Source: Hofstenia miamia (Eukaryota; Xenacoelomorpha; Acoela). From it: a DNA stretch of 64,000 bases. This document shows, in pieces, positions 23,391-34,735 of the stretch. Each line of letters begins with the position of its first letter. Position 1 is the stretch's first letter. A program made the position numbers and the translations under genes. The stretch spans positions 402,704 through 466,703 of the forward strand of contig SCFE01000082.1 in NCBI GenBank assembly GCA_004352715.1, in the 5' to 3' direction. Under the pieces are notes generated by a model. That model was given only the letters and a program-made list of their open reading frames with translations, was not told where the DNA came from and searched no databases.

Positions 23391-25097
23391 CAATCTAATG
23401 AGAAGCCCTCGTATAGTATATAAATATGGCTTCTAAAATATGACTGTTTTATCATTTATTTTTATAATACTTTTTTTAATTTTGTTTACATAACTTGCAT
23501 TCATATTAATTTCATTTTCACTAAGTATTGCTGTAAACTCGTATTCAAATTCTAATTGTGATATGTGATGAAGGATTTTCGTGTATAGTATAAATTCTAT
23601 TCCAAACTTATGTATCAGGGTGATATCTTAAATTTCATAAGTAATGATTTCTACTGTATTTGTAAAATTGCAATGTGTTATGTACCTCATTTCGAATGTG
23701 ATTTTAAACATTTTTGGATCTTCAAATTTATATTTTATTTTGTTTTGATAACAGTTATTTAAAAATATAGATATTTCGGATTGTTTCATATATGATTTTC
23801 CATCCAGTATTTGATCAGATCGGAATTAATAATTTGAGAGAAGTTCGGATTCGGATTGTAAAATTCTGGTGTACTTCACGAATATGCCTTATAACCTTGA
23901 CATCAAACTTTTCGTAACTGATATAGATTCATTCTAATGCATGTATTTGTCTTCTTAAATTCATCACTTTCAAAAGTACTTAAATTTGTATTCATAAATA
24001 AATATTCGACTCAATGCGAAACAGACGACTGACTGTATTGATATTTTACATCACAGATCATTTATTTATTGTTTCTAGGTCAAATAGTTTATATAGCTGT
24101 AATTGAAGCGCAAATATTTATGTCTGTTTTATTTGTAATTTTAACTTTTGTCTACGTTGAAGTCATTCTACTAACTCTTTGTTTATCAAAGAAAATATAA
24201 TGAAATTTAATGCGAAATAAATACTTTAAAACCGTTTGCTGTTCAATCAAAATTATTAATGCTTGTTGTGAAAGGCATCTGCAAGATTTGTTATGGGGGG
24301 ATCTCAATAGGGATTAATTAGGTCATCAATAAATTGTGATGCCCTCCAGAATTTGCTCACATTTGGAAAAGACACAGATTTGCATTTTGCCATCTTAGTT
24401 TTTAATTTCTAAATTTTTTATGAAAAATTTATTTAACAGAAAAAATCAACTTTCGATAACTAAGGATGGATTGTTCCCCATGTTCTCTGCCTGCGCGACT
24501 CCTTGGGGTATAGGGCTTATATATTTCCGCCACTATCTTCGACAGTATTATGTGTCTAGAATTGAAATACCGGGTGTACTGGTTTCAAGTCATAACCAAG
24601 CCCAAAGTTCAAGTGAATCGACACATTGCATTGTAGATTTAACATATATGTTATCGGCAAGTTAAAAAGTCGAGATTCATTTTATACACTACGTTAAGAT
24701 AATATAAAATTTAATTTAAAATATAATTACATTCAGTGACATTTGAAGTTAATGGAGAAGAATTCATGACAAGATATTAAAATATAACAAACTCGTCAAA
24801 GTCTAATTCTAAGTTATGACTATAAGCAAATTGTTTGTTGCATATGTAAAGCAATATACAACGAAAATATCTGATTATTCAAAAAAGCAAGCAGATACCA
24901 TGTTTGACAAAAAGATTGCATTGGAGTACGTTAGAACTTGACACCAAAATTAACTTAGTTTGAATGAAGTTTATTAGAAATTCCATTGAAGTCTATTCGT
25001 GAGATCAGTATTAATTTTTGGCCTTGACAGCAGATGGAGTTCCCTACATGAAAAGGCTGTATACCTATTCCTAGTATTTATGCGAAAATTACTACAT
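23391..25097. other. AT-rich stretch, mostly unassigned
   Basis: A frame at 24420-24665 holds less biased text (FPMFSACATPWGIGLIYF), and the underlying DNA around 24470-24560 is GC-richer than its surroundings. It may be a repeat fragment but I cannot place it. A GATCGG/TTCGGATTCGGATTG patch at 23818-23868 resembles hAT subterminal repeats. Confidence 0.3.
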
Positions 25098-25105
25098 ATT
25101 CTGTG

Positions 25106-25576
25106 TAGGGATGGGATCCTGATAGTGAATTGAATATACCAGATAATTCCGGATATTTGGACTGCCAGATACCGGATAATATATTGTTCAATTGTTTCTA
25201 AAGAACAAAACAGCTTCATTCCTCAAATAATATCGAACACTTGTGTATGAAAATAAAATTTTTTTAACATCGCCACCATCAAGTGTCTGAAGCGAACGAA
25301 TATTCGGAATTCATGGAAAAGTATTGACAAATCAAGGAATTACACTACATTTTGATATGTCAGAAAAACTTGTTTTATTGCATTAAAACGTGAACATCAT
25401 GGAAAGAAATATATTTTTTCCTCGAAATTTCTATTTTACATCAAATTTTATCGCAGAATTTATCGATAATATTGCATATATGTTATAATGTAAAATCCAG
25501 TAATACGTTAAATATTATCGGATATTCGGATCCGGTTCTGTAATTGCCGATTTTACCGGATTCCGGCATATCCGTA
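25106..25576. mobile_element. hAT MITE, family A, copy 1
   Basis: Starts TAGGGATGGGATCCTGATAG at 25106 and ends CCGGCATATCCGTA at 25576. Flanking octamers ATTCTGTG (25098-25105) and ATTACGTG (25577-25584) match at 6 of 8. In reverse orientation its interior matches the element at 49216-49659 block by block, for example ATGAAAATAAAA then TTAACATCG, and CCGGTAAAATC then AACCGGATCCG, so the two are one family. No coding capacity. It sits 13 bp upstream of the exon candidate at 25590. Confidence 0.88.
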
Positions 25577-25589
25577 ATTACGTGTTTAG

Positions 25590-25694
25590 CACATGCTATT
25601 CACAGATTGTATGAGAAAGGTATTGAAGTACAACAGTCAATTGATCAACATCTGGAATTTGGCTTTTATCCGCCGGAATTGTTATTCCAACCAG
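25590..25694 (+). CDS. Candidate internal exon, unknown protein
   Basis: A 105-bp island bounded by TGTTTAG|CACATG and CCAG|GTATGT, both close to consensus splice sites. Taken with 2 bases of a split codon first, the frame is open and protein-like: HAIHRLYEKGIEVQQSIDQ then EFGFYPPELLFQP. It enters and leaves in phase 1, so it could be skipped without a frameshift. Nothing identifies the protein. The natural acceptor context before the hAT insertion would have been ACTACATATTCTGTG followed by TTTAG, with a branch-point-like TACTACA. It may belong to the same gene as the other plus-strand exon candidates, but its phase does not join directly to either. Confidence 0.45.
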
Positions 25695-28440
25695 GTATGT
25701 GTTTCCTGAGGGACACTTGGGTGGAGGATATTTGAGGTCATTTGAGGTCTGAAATATAGATGAATTGGATAAGATTCTAGACAAAAACGTGGTCTTAATT
25801 GCCAATATCTATTAGAGGATGAGAAAAACTTGATTCAAAAGCATGTGGAAAAGTCTGTACATGTATAATTGTATAATACCTATTTCATGTGCTTTTCTTA
25901 ATATGCAGTCACTAAATACTTTTCGTTATAAAGTACATAATATACATCTTCTTTGGGCATAAGTGCATTGCATATTTTGCTTGTTTTAGGTGCCTACGTT
26001 TTCTACCCATGGGCGTCAGGCTTTGATAGCACATGCTTATTAATGGATTCAAGCTAACAATAACCTTCGTGTAGCCATGTGCTGTCTATATAACAGAGAA
26101 GGTTTTTATCAATAGACACTGAAACCAAAACTCCTGTGTCTTTTCTTCTCAAGTGAAAATTAACGAATAGAATGTAGTCTTTTATCGGGTGGATGCTGTG
26201 ATGACGTTGTCCATGCTGCATACTCTTATTCGTAAATGATTTTCCCCGGGAAGGAATTACCGAGCCCTTCCCCCAAAATACCCCCTTACATTCTTTACTG
26301 ATCTGTATTTACAAGACAACCTTTGTAGATCATTTTTTTAATGAAATTTTATTGCACTTTTGACGGAAAATTCGAATATTTTTTGATATAATAAACCGGA
26401 AGTTATTTATATATATAGATAGTACTGTGTACATAAACAGCAAATCACGCGCTTTTTAGTTTAATAAAGTTCGCCATTAATCATTTGCAATATTTGTTTG
26501 TAGTATTCGATTTCATAGGAACAGTGAGAAATTTTCTATTAGTCAGACCTACAATATTTCGACAAATGCGCAAAATATCAACATCTGTGTTTGTACACTT
26601 ATCAAAAACCCGGTGGAAGAAAGCTTTTTCCGCTCCTCATGGAATATGTTAAAAGCATTGGGTTTGAAAACAACCCTGACTCATCATTTAGTCACTTTTC
26701 CAATTAGAACTAATTGAAAGCGTGAATACTCTCTCCGGTCAATTCTTATAATTTATTAAGTTGAGCAGAATTGATTCATTTAAAAATATTGCATTTATAG
26801 AATATTGACTTCCGTTTTCTATTCATCTTTAACTTTCAATTGTACTTCATTAGGTGGATTCCTTTAGTTGCAAACTTTAATGCTGAATAAAGTATTTCCA
26901 TGCAATGTAGCTATTAATATCTCCAAATCTAAACTAAATGTTAATCTCTTAATTTTTAATCCTTGTGCATATACGCTAAAAGTTAATCCCAACTCTCACC
27001 CATTATTTAGTAGCTTACACTTTGTACACCGGAAATTATTTATTCTGTTACCGTCTTCAACGCTAAATGAAATATGACTTGTATCATACTTAATATGTTC
27101 CGTCTCTGAAGATTTTGGCTAGCATTTATGCTGCTGCCCAAGTCTCCCTTAAATCTCCCCCTTCTATATAACCTTTCTAGATAAACAAACCAGAGATGGT
27201 GGCTATCAACCAGCATTTACATAACTGCAGCAGTTTATAAATTTGTTCTGCAGGCCAAAATTGAAAAAAATATTTCTTGTTTTACCTGCTGAGCAGTTAA
27301 TATTGTTTAGGAAGAAATCTTATGAAAATCTAGTTTAAGAAAATTTTATTGTTTCATCAAGCTATTTTATTGCAAATGAATAATAATCGATTTTATCTCT
27401 TTGCAACCTCTCATTAATTTTAATATAAAATGAGTTATTCTGCTTTTTGATTGGGTATTTTTACCTAAAGTTCTAACATTAACAGAAGTTGTTTATAACA
27501 AGAAAATTCAATCTACATGATTTAAAACTGAAAATTTAAGAAACTTCATAAAAATATAAAAGTTTTAATGCTCACATTTTTCTAATATTTGAAAGGATCC
27601 TTATGTCTTATCAGAAAACACCTGTATCCAGCCCTGCGCCAGTATGTCATATGAGGCCTCAAAAATTAGTTAGTGAGTATCCCATGTGTGGCATGTACGG
27701 TAAATTCGATGCAAACTGATTTTTGATATATTAATAATTGAACTTATGATCTAATATGAAATCTTTTCATTATTTAATTTGCTCAATATCTCAACAAATA
27801 TGTCATTGCGCTTGTAACACCTTGGAAAGCATAAGTGTGTAATGATATCAATTACGATATAAATTAGATTAGATGCTACAAAAATTTATGAGCTTAATAA
27901 TTTATATTTTGTAATGGCTATTTAAATTCCGTAATGCGTTGACGGCGTTTAAATTATTGACTAATGCCAATAGTAGCGTATTATTTCCCAACAAATGAAT
28001 TATATTTTACATTCTATTTACTTGTAATTAATTAGAAAGTAGAAATTATTTGACGAATTGTTTGATAGTGTCATTGAACACAGTTAGCTAAGCGAATGAA
28101 TGATGCAATCGATTCGGCTTTATGTTCTCACCTTTGACTTAATCGCATAAAGTCTCCAGAAATCAAGGCAACGGCAAGGATATTAGGATGTAATTGATTT
28201 CATGAAGGCTAACACAGCATTCATCTGTTTGGAAAAATATCACAGACATTTTATTCCTTGTGGATTTTTGTAATAACATCTTATTAATATTCGCTGTACC
28301 TATTTATTCAAGAAAAGCATTGCGAGCCGCCATATTTACAGTTTTCATGTATATTATTATATATAGTTATGGACGTCTCGAAAACCACATGTATCTACGA
28401 GTAAATGTATATCGTATTTATTATTTTCTCTATACTCCTG
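25695..28440. other. AT-rich stretch, possible intron
   Basis: No repeat pair or coding island was recognised. A CCCCGGGAAGG/CCCTTCCCCC patch lies at 26244-26285 without a partner. Confidence 0.4.
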
Positions 28441-28447
28441 TAAGAAT

Positions 28448-28475
28448 TATATATATATATTTATATATATATATT
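28448..28475. repeat. (TA)n microsatellite
   Basis: TA run interrupted once by an extra T, immediately before dispersed repeat B-like unit 28480. Confidence 0.85.
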
Positions 28476-28479
28476 CCCT

Positions 28480-28657
28480 TTGCAGTATAATAAATAATAA
28501 TTAAGCTATAAATACCGATAGAAGTAGAAATGTATTGCAAAATTTTGTCCAGGTACTCATAAAATTTTTCCACTTCTGAAGCCTTATCAATAGGGAGTAA
28601 ATTGTAAATTTTAGTCTTTACAAGTATTTAATTGTAAAAGATTTCTAGAAATGAAAC
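28480..28657 (+). repeat. Dispersed repeat, copy A
   Basis: From TTGCAGTATAATAAA to TTTCTAGAAATGAAA this segment matches 33510-33738 in the same orientation with scattered substitutions and small indels. Both copies adjoin (TA)n tracts, A at its left and B at its right. Non-coding; class unknown. Confidence 0.88.
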
Positions 28658-28910
28658 TAAATATCCCATTTTGAATATACAATATCAGCGTTATTATAAG
28701 AAAATTATATATAAATGTTGGAAAATGGGACAGTAATAAGGAAACACATTTGCAATCAACGGCCAAAGTACAAACTCTTTGACATACTTTATTTAAATTG
28801 GTTACGATTTACAAACATCGTAAATTCCTGTGCATAGATTTCTTTCATTTTATTCATTTAGTGTTAACTACAACAATTTGCAACAAATGAATTCCTCTTT
28901 AACAATAAAA

Positions 28911-29098
28911 TCTCTTCTGACATTTTCTTAAACGAAACGAATGCCCTCAGTCTTTGAAAACCTAGAATATCACAAAATCAGTTTTGTAATCTGAATATAT
29001 ATATANNNNNNNNNTCTCTTCTGACATTTTCTTAAACGAAACGAATGCCCTCAGTCTTTGAAAACCTAGAATATCACAAAATCAGTTTTGTAATCTGA

Positions 29099-29099
<1 letters not shown>
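28911..29099. repeat. 85-bp duplicated gap flanks
   Basis: The 85 bp at 28911-28995 recur without visible change at 29015-29099, separated only by a short TA run and 9 Ns (29006-29014). This is the pattern of two contigs that share an end but were placed side by side, so the region is most likely single-copy with one TA array. Confidence 0.93.

Positions 29100-29100
<1 letters not shown>

Positions 29101-29131
<31 letters not shown>
29101..29131. repeat. (TA)n microsatellite
   Basis: TA array following the second copy of the duplicated flank; probably the same array that begins at 28995. Confidence 0.9.
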
Positions 29132-29134
<3 letters not shown>

Positions 29135-30204
29135 TCCATGAAGTATATTTTTCGAGAATTTTTAGCAATTGACTGGGTATATCATTTGGGACAGTTTGTG
29201 CAAAAGCATTACCCGTTTTTTCACCCATTTAAAAACTTTTTTAATTTAAGGATATTTTTGCATGACAAGAAATGAGGATATATTATTAAATATCATTACT
29301 GGCCCATAGGAATGTTATGCTACAAGCAAATAACTTGTGTTTGGGCTATTAAAATCGAATAGATTTGAACAAAAGAATCTTGTTCCATGAAAAGCCTGAT
29401 ATTTCATGTATTCTTCAATATTTCTTTTATTCAATTGTTGGAGATCTTGGACAAATATTATTAATGGGTGTTAGTTTGACTAATACCAAAATTGAATAGT
29501 GAGTTGCAAAATTACAATTTTATTATAGTCCCCTGCTGACAAACACATTTGGAGGTCTTTGTTCAAAAACCTTATTTATGTCACTTCTTAAAACCTACCC
29601 ATTGTTCTCTTTTGGGTGATTTTCTGCCTTGAGGTCGCATTGAAGTTAATTGGATAAGAGCATTAGTCATCCAAACTCTCGGTTCAAGGTTACATTAATT
29701 AAGCTTTATTGATTTTACTATTTTATTGGCTGTGGTTACTCTGTATGTAAATATTTACATGTTAGTCCCATATGGATAACTTTCACTGCGGAAAGCATTT
29801 CAAAAGTGCGCCTCCCACTTCAATTTCCTCTCTACTTCCGATTTCAACTGGGCAATAATTCCTAATTCTGCCAACAACTGACGTTGTATTGACGTTGTCT
29901 GTCTGAGGCAGATTGAATGCCATTTACACTACTGATAGCTGTGTCATATAAACGGCACTATTTTACGAGAAAATAGATTTATCTTGTCGAAGCCGTGTCA
30001 TTAAACGCCACTAATTGCATAAAACACATGGGTCATTGAAAATTAAAGTAAAATCCAGTAAACAGTACTTCCAATTTATAAACTTGAAATTTTATTCGTT
30101 TTTGTGATTACACGGGAACAAACATTCTTAGTTAGCAATTGATTAAAGCTTTCTTATAAATCGCAATGCATGTCTTACACAAGTCAGGAATAAAAACGAA
30201 GACC

Positions 30205-30208
<4 letters not shown>
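29132..30208. other. AT-rich non-coding stretch
   Basis: Nothing recognised. Confidence 0.45.

Positions 30209-30236
<28 letters not shown>
30209..30236. repeat. (TA)n microsatellite
   Basis: Pure TA run. Confidence 0.93.
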
Positions 30237-30240
<4 letters not shown>

Positions 30241-31412
30241 ATTGGCTACATAACAATCCACTCCTATCAGGAACAATGTTTGCTTAGTAATATTTTCCTT
30301 CAGTTTCGCCACTATTTCTTAGGGTTCTGTTGGACCAAACCCGAGTAATACGGGCTTTTTGAAATCGATTAGATTAGCATTTAATAATTGCATTATAAAT
30401 TCGATTCGATTCGATTCTATTATGGAAACTAATAATTTATTTCCCATTTGTTGTTATAAACATCAGACTACGAATTGTTTAGAGTTGAGTGATTGTCTGA
30501 CCATTGTGGCCGTATTGCCTCCAAAAAATTAGTATGTATTTCTTAAAACTTGTTTTAAAACACTGTTCATAAATGACAAATGAAGTGTTTAAGGTTTTCA
30601 ACTGAAAATTGACGTTCTTTTGGCTAAAAAATTTCGGCCTGTAAAAAACTTCTTTGAATAATTGCTTTAGAAAATTGCGTTTGATTTTAAGTTAGATTTT
30701 GATAAGCATTTTCACAAAAAATATAGAAATTTTCTAAGCAAATATTAGATTTTAACCTTATTTTGATCTAAAAACGAAATTTTGACTTAACAAATATCTA
30801 ATGACTTTTGGACTTACAACAATTACCAGTGCTCATAAAATTCTCATTTTTCATGTCTAAGCAAATTTTTTAAATATGTTTTTGACCGAAAGATACATTT
30901 TGACTTTATTCACTTTTACGCGCCCTAGTGTTTACTGGAGTTTACGTCTTTGTTCATAATTGGTTGATTCATTTTGTTCTAAAACGGCGATATGTGTTAA
31001 AAGCGTAATTCTTTTTAAAGTCAAAATTATGTTGTGAGACCAACCGGACAATTCCACTAAAAAATTCCATGGGACTGAGAACTAATTCAATGGGATTGGG
31101 GTTGGTAACAAAAAAATTTTGCGCCCACAGAACCCCAGAGTTTCTTAATAAATAAGGTACATTTTCTGAAATTATGTAAAATTTTATGTAGATATAGTAA
31201 ATTTGCGGGTCATCGGATTTTAATTGTTCAAAGTGGTGTTTCACTGAACTCATCAGTTCTGCAACTCCATTAGTGCATGTCATAAAAAACTATACTTTAG
31301 TGCAAGACTGCTTCTAAAACAACAATTGACAATGTGTGTTTCAGTAATTAATAAATTTGCTCCTCCATCAATATATTTAAATATCAGGCATTATTCACTA
31401 TCTATATCTTAG
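30237..31412. other. Intergenic or intron with a degenerate repeat patch
   Basis: An ATTCGATTCGATTCGATTCT run is at 30398-30417. At 31040-31135 the text CCATGGGACTGAG and CCCACAGAACCCC resembles the patch at 39745-39935, suggesting a shared, eroded repeat family. Confidence 0.35.
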
Positions 31413-31646
31413 AATCATACCGAATTACCTCTTAAAAGCGAAAGTGTTGGAGACGATTCTGGAGTGGCCTCTGAAACGTCACCGTTTGACGAAATCACAT
31501 TTCGCAGTTTGGACTCGGATTTGATTTCGGGAACAGCTCCAACTCAGAGAAAATTTGTTCAGCGATGTCACAGCAATGGTCCTCTAGAAATCGTCATATT
31601 TCATCACGGTGGCGCCTTATTCAACTGTTTTACATGCTTAAAGTAA
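31413..31646 (+). CDS. Candidate exon, unknown Ser-rich protein
   Basis: After TATATCTTAG| the plus strand is open in phase 0 from 31413 for 77 codons, with KSESVGDDSGVASETSPFDE, then FRSLDSDLISGTAPTQRKF, then a hydrophobic stretch. The Ser/Asp-rich, varied composition and higher GC than its surroundings support real coding sequence. It ends in TAA at 31644-31646, or at a donor AAA|GTAATT two codons earlier. Its phase-0 acceptor is compatible with the phase-0 donor at 19190, and both have Ser/Thr-rich text at the junction, so they could be exons of one gene with a 12-kb intron. That link is inference only. Confidence 0.45.
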   Translation, partial: NHTELPLKSESVGDDSGVASETSPFDEITFRSLDSDLISGTAPTQRKFVQRCHSNGPLEIVIFHHGGALFNCFTCLK

Positions 31647-32654
31647 TTTTATCATTTTGTTATATCACCGATCTATCTTATAAATACCTTTCTTTGACAT
31701 ATAGTTGTATCGTTTCAATATAGAACTGTATCTGAATTACACTGTCTCTTGGTTTGATGAGGACAAAAACAGCTCAAAGATTGACCGGGCCTGCCATGGC
31801 AATTTTTTTAGTTTTCAGGTAGAGATAATTGCAGTTTTTGTGTCAACAGTTTTTTTCTTATGCTTTGAAAGATTTTCATTTTAATGCAGATAAAAGCTAA
31901 AGATTTAAGTTGCAAGATTTTCAAATCTTTGATTTTTATTGATTCTAGTTTACCTAAATTATTTACTAGTTTTCTTAATACAATCCAACACAAACCTACA
32001 AATTACTATAAGTAAGGGACTCAATCACTGGATGGGTCTTTTAAATTGATGTGTACCGTCGCTTTCAAAGAGAGAACAATGACGTTATTTAAAAATATCT
32101 CAATAAGTTATATTTAATTTCAAATCCATAAATTTGCAATTGCTTAAGGTATAAAGTTGTTTTATATAGACGATTGCTCTTACAAAAACAAAAATTATTA
32201 GAACATGAGAATGTAAGCAAAGTTCTTTTAGTAACATAGTTTTTTGTTAAGAAGCATTTAAGTTTTAATGCTTGTTTTTACAAGATGACCTAATTTCTTG
32301 CATTCAAAGTGTTGTGATGTTAATTCAATATTTTTTATTTCAACAGTACGGAATCATGAATGATAACTTAGGTGGTTCTTTAAAATATTGTGCGAGAGAC
32401 TTCTACTTCATTGCATCATAATTCTTATCCCAAAAGAATATATTGGTTGGAGTTAATGGCCAAAGTTTGACCTACTTTATGTTGACCTGTTGATTTAAGT
32501 CCGTCAGTGATACAGTGAGGAGCTTTCAGAAACAGAATTGATTTAATTTAGTCATACTTTTGAATTTCATGCAAACGAATACCATTTAGCAGGAATAATT
32601 GCTCACAATGTTGATGGAGACAAATGTTCATAATAAGTTATGTCTCACAATATC
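31647..32654. other. AT-rich non-coding stretch
   Basis: Nothing recognised; the minus-strand frame at 31808-31993 is Lys/Leu/Ile-rich and unconvincing. Confidence 0.4.
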
Positions 32655-32671
32655 ATATATATATATATATA
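32655..32671. repeat. Short (TA)n tract
   Basis: Short TA run. Confidence 0.85.
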
Positions 32672-33509
32672 AGATTTCGATGTGGGGGTTTTCCCAGCCT
32701 AAAAATTCATACCAGGGTATATTTTGTTGACCTCTTGTTAAAAAATGCCGATATCTGCAAAAAAATATACTAACAATATGCAATATCACTATACATGTTC
32801 TATGTTAAGAGAATTTACCGCCCAATTTCAAAACCAGTGGAGCATTATTTAGGAAAATAAGTAGGGGTACAAAAAACCCAATAAAAATAGGCTTAAGGGG
32901 CTACCATTATCCTTCATTGTTGTTGCGGACCAAAATACAGGTGCAAATGCAAAGTATGACACGGCTCATTTCTGAAATTTTTGGAATAGGGAGTTAGTTA
33001 AGGGTTTTAAATTTATTTTTAATAATATGATAATGAAAATACTGTTGGGGGAGACTATGTGATTGAGAAAACATTAAAGATTGTTGCCATGGATAAATTG
33101 ATCACTATGTATGTCAAAGAGAACTTCCATTAATACATTGTTAATTATTATTATTCATTGAATCTCAAAGTCATTCAATCCTCGTACAACATAAAATTAT
33201 TATTAGGCAGTTATATATATAAATTACTGAATTGCCGTCACATATGAGCAGAGTTTACAAACTATGGAGAATCATTATTAATTGATCGTTAAAGGTTAAC
33301 CGAATTTCCTTCGCCTAAAAATCACATCCCCTTCATGGGGGTGGTATGTACAGTCTAGAAAATGTTCGTTCAATTTCAATTATAGTTTAATTTGTGAAAG
33401 ACCTTTTTAGTTTTTAGCACTTCACATCAGTAGCGGATCTATAGGCAGGGGCAATGGCGCTGTTTTTGCTTGAGAGGCCCAATGCCTTCTTTAATGATGC
33501 CCTTGCGAT
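32672..33509. other. AT-rich stretch with a possible transposon end
   Basis: GTAGCGGATCTATAGGCAGG at 33431-33450 resembles the complement of the terminus at 3079-3090. No partner seen. Confidence 0.35.
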
Positions 33510-33738
33510 TTGCAGTATAATAAACAATAATTAAGCTATAAACACTTTAGAAGCAGAAAATTTATTGCAAATTTTTGTCCAGTTACTCATAACAACAATT
33601 TTCCTCTTCTGAAGCCTTATCACTAGTACCATAGACTTCTAAATAGAAGTCTATGCTAGTACATTTGTTTCAGAACAAGTAAATTGTAAATTTTAGTCTT
33701 TACAAGTAGTTAATTATAAAAGATTTCTAGAAATGAAA
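33510..33738 (+). repeat. Dispersed repeat, copy B, with hairpin insert
   Basis: Second copy of the unit at 28480-28657. It carries about 50 extra bases near its middle, including a perfect 26-bp hairpin flanked by 7-bp direct repeats, plus TTTGTTTCAGAACAAG. A (TA)n tract follows at 33763. Confidence 0.88.
33623..33662. mobile_element. 26-bp perfect hairpin flanked by 7-bp direct repeats
   Basis: CATAGACTTCT (33630-33640), loop AAAT, AGAAGTCTATG (33645-33655) form an 11-bp perfect stem. CTAGTAC occurs immediately on both sides (33623-33629, 33656-33662). The paralogous copy A lacks it, so it is an insertion. It could be a minimal hairpin element or a templated repair product. Confidence 0.8.
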
Positions 33739-33762
33739 TGATGCATCTTAAATTAGAAAGCT

Positions 33763-33809
33763 TATATATATATATTATATATATATGTATATATATATAT
33801 ATATATATA
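33763..33809. repeat. (TA)n microsatellite
   Basis: Imperfect TA array ending 15 bp before the hAT element at 33825. Confidence 0.9.
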
Positions 33810-33824
33810 ATCTGCAGTTTAAGT

Positions 33825-34330
33825 CATAGTTGGAACCGGTCGGAAATAATTAGACCCGGCCCGGCCTGTGGCCAGTGAATGACTAAGTCTGCCCGGCCGG
33901 TTCTGGCAGTTTTGGGCCGGCAAAAATGTAAATTTGCATTCTCATATAACCTCATAAAACAAACATTGAAAACGGCGCAGAATAGCATTTTCAACAAAAA
34001 TTATAAATCCAAATATATAGAAAAATATAAAAATGTAATTTTATAGAAAATACTATGGCCATTGACCGCGCACAACGCGCTACGAAAAAACAGCTTTAAA
34101 ACCTGCAAGTGATATTTTGTTCCATTTTAAAAATGTTTTTTGAAACGTTTCCTATAAAATTAGTATATTGTTTTTTTCTTAACCCTGATTTTGACCAATT
34201 TTAATATTTTTCGCCTAAAAATTCAGTTTAGACCGCTATATTTTTGCCGACCTTAATAATTATTCTAAGATGGCATGCGGCCGGCGAAAAACAGGCTGGG
34301 CTGGGCCGGGCCACCGGCCGGCCAACTCTG
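33825..34330. mobile_element. hAT-like MITE with GGCCGG-rich ends
   Basis: Left end CATAGTTGGAACCGGTCGG and reversed right end CAGAGTTGGCCGGCCGG are counterparts, with dense CCCGGCCC/GGGCCGG repeats at 33851-33920 and 34275-34325. Flanking octamers GTTTAAGT (33817-33824) and ATTTAAAT (34331-34338) match at 6 of 8, fitting an aged hAT target duplication. The 506-bp interior is AT-rich and non-coding. Confidence 0.85.
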
Positions 34331-34414
34331 ATTTAAATCACGTCAAATGTTGGATTTTAAAATATTTAATCTTTATTACTTATTATAAATTGTCCTTTTT
34401 ACAATGTAAAATTT

Positions 34415-34735
34415 ACGGGTCGAGTTTGGTCACTCTTAGACGGGTCGTAGGTCATTTGTAGTCGTTGGGATGGAAGAACACTATCAGATTGAAAGAATAA
34501 CGTAGAGCTTCAAACATTTTAATCTTTGAAATTCACAAAGATTTTAATTAATTTTGTATTTTTATATATTTCGTATTGTTATTATTGATACTTTTATGCT
34601 TCAACGAACAATATGTCTTTGATTGGGTCGGTTCACGGTTTAACGTTAGACAGGTCGGGTCTCTTCACAAGTCATTGTTAGACGGGCCTGGTCGGGTCAC
34701 GGGTTATTGTTAGATAATGTCGGTGGCGTGTCAAA
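34415..34735. repeat. Degenerate GGGTCGGGTCAC minisatellite-like patch
   Basis: Imperfect copies of GGTCGGGTCACGGGTTATTG followed by TTAGAC recur at about 34418, 34626, 34652 and 34689, spaced by roughly 30-40 bp in the right cluster. Such GACCCG-rich patches resemble hAT subterminal arrays, but no paired ends were found. Confidence 0.5.

Noticed and set aside
30969-31283. 104-codon minus-strand frame
   Set aside because: Partly overlies the degenerate ATGGGACTGA repeat patch and has no recognisable motif.
34270-34461. GC-rich frame with Arg/Gly/Pro text
   Set aside because: Produced by the GGCCGG array at the hAT right end, not by a gene.
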